Source: Halomonas piscis (GTDB lineage Bacteria > Pseudomonadota > Gammaproteobacteria > Pseudomonadales > Halomonadaceae). From it: a DNA stretch of 64,000 bases. The notes under the pieces are model-generated. The model had not been told where the DNA came from. It worked only from the letters and a program-made list of their open reading frames with translations, and searched no databases. Position numbers and translations under genes: made by a program. The stretch lies in assembly GCF_031886125.1 (NCBI RefSeq), contig NZ_CP119391.1, positions 1,488,001-1,552,000 on the forward strand, in the 5' to 3' direction. Below, one piece after another: positions 60,599 to 64,000 of the stretch. Every line of letters starts with the position of its first letter. Within the stretch, counting starts at the first letter, position 1.

Positions 60599-61132
60599 AT
60601 GTTGACCTCACGACTTCCTGATCGGGTTGAGCCTTACAAGCTTGCCGCCCGTCGCGAACGCCTTGAAGGCCGGGTAGCGCTCAGCGGCCTCTCCCGTCTT
60701 GCCGAAGAAGCCGGCCCGCAGTCGGGAGATTGCCGCGTCGTGCTTGAGTTCGGCATTGACGCCCAGGGACGCCGCGAAATACACGGCTCGCTTGAGGCCT
60801 CGCTCATGCTCGCCTGTCGGCGCTGTCTGGTACCCATCGAGCATCCGGTGAAGAGCGACTTTCTGCTGGGCATGGTGGCCGACGAAGCGCTCGCCGGCGA
60901 GCTGCCCGCAAGCCACGAGCCGGTGCTGGTGGAAAACGAGCAGCTGAACCTTTTGACGCTGGTCGAGGACGAGCTGATTCTGAGTCTGCCCCAGGTGATC
61001 TATCACGATGAAGCCGACTGCCTTGTGCCGGCGGAGCAGCTGGTCAGCAAGGCCGACGAAGCCGAAGAAGACGAAGCGGCGTCTGACGACAATCCGTTTG
61101 CGGTGCTTCGCACCCTGAAAGACAAGCAATAA
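60599..61132 (+). CDS. yceD: YceD/DUF177 family 23S rRNA accumulation protein
   Basis: DUF177 protein needed for normal 23S rRNA levels in E. coli and plants; the mechanism is not clear. The product is 177 residues with the family core LMLACRRCLVPIEHPVKSDF (about 64-83) and a C-terminal EDELILSLPQVIYH segment, then an acidic end. N-terminal residues LPDRVEPYKLAARRERLEG align with the E. coli start, so ATG 60599 must be close to right even though no ribosome site precedes it. It is co-transcribed with rpmF, the universal pairing. Confidence 0.94.
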   Translation: MLTSRLPDRVEPYKLAARRERLEGRVALSGLSRLAEEAGPQSGDCRVVLEFGIDAQGRREIHGSLEASLMLACRRCLVPIEHPVKSDFLLGMVADEALAGELPASHEPVLVENEQLNLLTLVEDELILSLPQVIYHDEADCLVPAEQLVSKADEAEEDEAASDDNPFAVLRTLKDKQ

Positions 61133-61163
61133 GTTTCTCTTACCATTGTTGGAGTAATGACCC

Positions 61164-61334
61164 ATGGCAGTTCAAAAGAACCGTAAAACCCGCTCCGCCC
61201 GCGGCATGCGCCGCAGCCACGACTCGCTGAGCGCGCCGACGATTTCCGAGGACAAGGAAACCGGTACCAAGCATCTGCGTCACCACGTAGCGCCCGACGG
61301 CTACTACCGCGGCCGCAAGGTCGTCGAGGTTTAA
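61164..61334 (+). CDS. rpmF: 50S ribosomal protein L32
   Basis: Small ribosomal protein of 56 residues, read directly from the sequence: it starts [20 protein letters not shown], includes [18 protein letters not shown] and ends RKVVEV. GGAG lies nine bases before ATG 61164. E. coli L32 is 57 residues. It lacks the Cys4 zinc ribbon of some L32 proteins, as is usual in gammaproteobacteria. It lies between yceD and plsX. Confidence 0.98.
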   Translation: MAVQKNRKTRSARGMRRSHDSLSAPTISEDKETGTKHLRHHVAPDGYYRGRKVVEV

Positions 61335-61370
61335 GCGTCAAGTGTCTGACGTGCGAAAGCCCGACGACGC

Positions 61371-62399
61371 GTGCGCATAGCCGTTGATGTCATGGGAGGC
61401 GATCACGGCTCCCAGGCCATCATCCACGGCGCTGCGCGCGCAGCGCAGGAAGACCCCGGGCTGGTGCTTGAGCTTTTCGGCCCTTGTCAGCACGTACGGG
61501 CCGAAATTTCACGCTTGCCGCAGCCCCTGGCTGCGGCAGCGTCGCGTTTAATCCCCCGGGATGCCGCCGACGGCGTGCCGGCCGAGGCCACGGCGGCCTG
61601 GGCGCTGCGTCACGGCCAGTATACCAGCATGGCCTGCATGCTCGACGCCCTCGGCGATAGCCGGCGTCAGCTCGATGCCGCGGTGAGCGCCGGCAATACC
61701 GCGGCGCTGGTGGCGCTGTCGCGCCGCTCCCTGGGCACGCTCCCGGGCGTTGGCCGACCGGCAATCAGCACCGCCATACCGGCCCGTCGCCGGCGGCAGT
61801 GCTACCTGCTTGATCTGGGAGCCAACGTGGATTCGCCGGCGCGCCGCCTGGCGGACTTTGCCCTCATGGGGGCCGCCATGGCGCAAAGCGTGGACGGCCT
61901 GGAGAGGCCGCGCGTGGCCCTTCTGAACGTGGGTGCCGAGGCGACCAAGGGCAGCGCCGAGCTGCGCGACGCCGATACGATCCTGCGCCGCTACGGGGCC
62001 GTCGGGGCCTTTGACTATCGCGGCTACGCCGAAGGCGGCGACCTTTACAGCGGCTCGCTTGACGTTCTGGTATGCGACGGCCTGGTGGGTAACGCCGTGC
62101 TCAAGTCAAGCGAAGGCCTTGCCGGCATGCTGGTCGAGCGCGTGCAGGAAGCGTTCGAAGCCCGGCTCAGCGGCCGGCTGGCAAGCCTTCTGGCCCGGCC
62201 GGTGCTCAGGCGGCTAAAACGGGAGCTTGACCCCGTGCGCTATAACGGGGCGAGCCTGCTGGGGCTTTCTCGCATTGTGGTCAAAAGCCACGGCGGCGCT
62301 CACGAGGAAGGCTTCTACTATGCGATACGGCGGGCGATGCAGGAAGTCGAGCACGACCTGCCCGGCCGCCTCGCCGAACGCTGGCAGGCGATGCCTTAG
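61371..62399 (+). CDS. plsX: Phosphate acyltransferase PlsX
   Basis: Converts acyl-ACP to acyl-phosphate for phospholipid synthesis; peripheral membrane enzyme. The product is 342 residues from GTG 61371, beginning RIAVDVMGGDHG. Family motifs VSAGNTAALVALSRR, LLDLGANVDSPARRL, NVGAEATKGS and VCDGLVGNAVLKSSEG are present. No clear ribosome site precedes the GTG, so the exact start is less sure. It is in the usual rpmF-plsX-fab context. Confidence 0.96.
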   Translation: MRIAVDVMGGDHGSQAIIHGAARAAQEDPGLVLELFGPCQHVRAEISRLPQPLAAAASRLIPRDAADGVPAEATAAWALRHGQYTSMACMLDALGDSRRQLDAAVSAGNTAALVALSRRSLGTLPGVGRPAISTAIPARRRRQCYLLDLGANVDSPARRLADFALMGAAMAQSVDGLERPRVALLNVGAEATKGSAELRDADTILRRYGAVGAFDYRGYAEGGDLYSGSLDVLVCDGLVGNAVLKSSEGLAGMLVERVQEAFEARLSGRLASLLARPVLRRLKRELDPVRYNGASLLGLSRIVVKSHGGAHEEGFYYAIRRAMQEVEHDLPGRLAERWQAMP

Positions 62400-62478
62400 G
62401 CGCCTTCGCCGCGCTCAAGCGGGCTCGGGCCGGGGCGCAAATGCCGAGAAAAGCCAACAAGAGCAAAGGTGAAATAAC

Positions 62479-63438
62479 ATGTCTCAACCCCTTGCCCTCA
62501 TGTTTCCCGGGCAAGGCTCTCAGCAGCTGGGCATGCTGCGAGAGCTGGCAGAACGCTATAGCGTGGTGGGAACCACGTTCAACGAAGCGTCGGACGCGCT
62601 GGGCTATAACCTGTGGAAGGTTGTTCAGGAGGGGCCGGAGGCCTCGCTGAACGCTACCGCCTGCACGCAGCCGGCGCTGCTGGCGGCAAGCGTGGCGGTG
62701 TGGCGCGTGTGGCAGGAGCTGGAAGGACCGCGCCCGACGGTAATGGCGGGGCACAGCCTGGGCGAATACAGCGCCATGGTGTGCGCCGGCGTGATGAGCT
62801 TTGCCGAAGGGGTGCGCCTGGTGCGCCTGCGCGGCGAGGCCATGCAGCAGGCCGTGCCCGAGGGCGAGGGCGGCATGGCGGCGATTCTGGGCCTCGACGA
62901 CAAGGCGGTAGAAGCGGTCTGCGCCGAGGCTGCCCAGGGCGAAGTCGTGGCCGCGGTCAACTATAATGCGCCGGGCCAGGTGGTGATCGCCGGCGCCAAG
63001 GCGGCGGTGGAGCGGGCCATTGCCGCCTGCCAGCAGGCCGGCGCCAAGCGGGCGCTGGCGCTGCCGGTATCGGTGCCGTCGCACTGCGAACTGATGCGCC
63101 CGGCGGCCGACAGGCTGGCCGAGGCCCTGGGCGAGGTCACGCTGCGGGCGCCGCGCTATACGGTGATCCAGAACGTTGACGCCCGGGCCCACGCCGATGT
63201 CGACACGCTGCGCACCCGCCTGATCGAGCAGCTGTATCGGCCGGTGCGCTGGAGCGACTGCGTGCTGGCCATGCAGGAGCAGGGCGCCAGGGTGTTTGTC
63301 GAGTGCGGGCCGGGCAAGGTGCTGACCGGGCTCAACAAGCGCATCGTGCGTGGCAGCAAGGGGCTTGCGGTCAACGACCCGGACAGCCTCGATGCCGCGC
63401 TGGAGCTGGCCCGGGCCGACGTTGCCGGCGAAGGCTGA
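62479..63438 (+). CDS. fabD: Malonyl-CoA:ACP transacylase FabD
   Basis: Loads malonyl groups from CoA to acyl carrier protein for fatty acid synthesis. The product is 319 residues with the catalytic serine S93 in AGHSLGEYSA, the start LMFPGQGSQQLGM and a conserved VPSHCELMRPAADRL containing the active-site His. AAAGGTGA precedes the ATG. It is followed by fabG. Confidence 0.98.
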   Translation: MSQPLALMFPGQGSQQLGMLRELAERYSVVGTTFNEASDALGYNLWKVVQEGPEASLNATACTQPALLAASVAVWRVWQELEGPRPTVMAGHSLGEYSAMVCAGVMSFAEGVRLVRLRGEAMQQAVPEGEGGMAAILGLDDKAVEAVCAEAAQGEVVAAVNYNAPGQVVIAGAKAAVERAIAACQQAGAKRALALPVSVPSHCELMRPAADRLAEALGEVTLRAPRYTVIQNVDARAHADVDTLRTRLIEQLYRPVRWSDCVLAMQEQGARVFVECGPGKVLTGLNKRIVRGSKGLAVNDPDSLDAALELARADVAGEG

Positions 63439-63479
63439 TCCTCCTTTGAGATTCCGTTCTGATTCTTGACTAGGGCATA

Positions 63480-63509
63480 GTGCAATGACACAGGGTGCAA
63501 TGACACAGG
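63480..63509 (+). repeat. 15-bp perfect tandem duplication at the fabG start
   Basis: GTGCAATGACACAGG occurs twice in a row (63480-63494 and 63495-63509). Each copy contains an in-frame ATG (63485 and 63500), so the start codon of fabG is doubled. Confidence 0.97.
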
Positions 63510-64000
63510 AAGAGACGAGCCGGCAGCGCCGGGTAGCGCTGGTCACCGGCGCTACCCGGGGCATCGGCCGCGCCGTGGCGTACGAGCTTGGCCGCCAGAG
63601 GCGCATCGTGGTGGGTACGGCGACCAGCGACGCCGGCGCCGAAAAAATCGATGCCGCCCTTGCCGAACAGGGCATTGAAGGGGCCGGCATGCGCCTCGAC
63701 GTTACCGACCAGGCAAGCATCGACGCCGTGCTCAAGGCCATTGGCGAGCGTTTCGGCGCGCCGACCATCCTGATCAACAACGCCGGCATTACCCGGGACA
63801 ACCTGCTGATGCGGATGAAGGAAGATCAGTGGGGCGAGGTGCTGGATACCAACCTGACGTCGGTCTATCGTCTGAGCAAGGCCTGCCTGCGCGGCATGAC
63901 CAAGGCGCGGTTCGGGCGCATCGTCTCGATCAGCTCGGTCGTTGCCACCATGGGCAACCTGGGGCAAAGCAACTACGCGGCGGCCAAGGCCGGCATGGAA
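63485..64000 (+). CDS. fabG: 3-oxoacyl-ACP reductase FabG (3' cut by window)
   Basis: NADPH-dependent short-chain dehydrogenase/reductase that reduces 3-ketoacyl-ACP in fatty acid elongation. 172 codons are visible. The nucleotide-binding motif VTGATRGIGRAVAYEL, the NNAGITRD motif, the catalytic Ser in SISSVV and the catalytic Tyr-Lys pair in NYAAAKAG are all present. The start is either ATG 63485 or ATG 63500, the two being copies made by a 15-base duplication; the second gives the more usual short N-terminus. It continues past the window end, where acpP and fabF would be expected. Confidence 0.95.
   Translation, partial: MTQGAMTQEETSRQRRVALVTGATRGIGRAVAYELGRQRRIVVGTATSDAGAEKIDAALAEQGIEGAGMRLDVTDQASIDAVLKAIGERFGAPTILINNAGITRDNLLMRMKEDQWGEVLDTNLTSVYRLSKACLRGMTKARFGRIVSISSVVATMGNLGQSNYAAAKAGME

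Noticed and set aside
63466..63494. TTGACT ahead of fabG as a promoter.
   Set aside because: The matching -10 position reads CACAGG, and fabG is expected to be expressed with the fabD transcript.

Overview
This 64 kb window is a dense, GC-rich (high GC3) piece of gammaproteobacterial core chromosome. Gene content and order follow the Pseudomonas/Halomonas pattern: mla-ibaG-murA-hisG-hisD; rplM-rpsI-petABC-sspAB; dolP-diaA-yraN-lpoA-rsmI-rnpB-dcw cluster-lpxC-secA; lol genes-comEC-msbA-lpxK-kdsB-ptp-murB-rne-rluC-sppA-yceD-rpmF-plsX-fabD-fabG. The protein sequences and a cytochrome bc1 operon point to the Oceanospirillales side, most likely a Halomonas-like organism. That assignment is inference from style and synteny, since there is no 16S here. 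I saw no tRNA, rRNA, IS element, prophage or CRISPR array.

Layout. 1-2.1 kb: tail of the Mla phospholipid transport operon (mlaE partial, D, C, B). 2.2-5.8 kb: ibaG, murA, hisG (short form), hisD. 5.8-9.9 kb: AlgW/DegS-type protease (minus), Nif3-like protein, ZapG/YhcB (minus), ZapE. 10-15.1 kb: ribosomal proteins L13/S9, cytochrome bc1 (petABC), stringent starvation proteins SspA/SspB. 15.2-18.4 kb (minus): dolP, diaA, yraN, lpoA. 18.6-19.9 kb: rsmI and the RNase P RNA. 20-37.8 kb: the division and cell wall cluster rsmH-ftsL-ftsI-murE-murF-mraY-murD-ftsW-murG-murC-ddl-ftsQ-ftsA-ftsZ, then lpxC. The genes are tightly packed with many 4-base ATGA/GTGA overlaps, and there is no mraZ at the head. 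37.9-44 kb: DUF721 gene (minus), a signal-sequence ORF coupled to secA, secA, argJ, and a MutT-ThiE-like fusion. 44-49 kb: one Lol permease plus lolD, DUF2062 (minus), and a frameshifted comEC. 49-54.3 kb: msbA, lpxK, ycaR, kdsB, low-molecular-weight phosphatase, murB. 54.3-57.6 kb: rne (minus) with a roughly 500-nt leader. 57.8-64 kb: rluC, a HAD phosphatase, sppA, then yceD-rpmF-plsX-fabD-fabG (cut by the window end).

Functionally this is an envelope-building region: peptidoglycan precursors and septation (mur/fts), lipid A and outer-membrane assembly (lpxC, lpxK, kdsB, msbA, lol, mla, lpoA, dolP), protein export (secA, sppA, algW) and fatty-acid initiation (plsX, fabD, fabG), interleaved with ribosome and RNA metabolism (rplM, rpsI, rpmF, rsmI, rsmH, rnpB, rne, rluC).

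No wholly new multi-gene system is visible. The points that most deserve a second look are: a SecM-like candidate ORF just upstream of and overlapping secA; a one-base frameshift in the metal-binding motif of ComEC; a single Lol permease (LolF-type arrangement); a long rne leader with a good promoter; a sigma70-type promoter placed so close to yceD that its mRNA should be leaderless; a perfect 15-bp tandem duplication that doubles the fabG start codon; a 126-bp tandem repeat in the rne C-terminal region; and the absence of mraZ.
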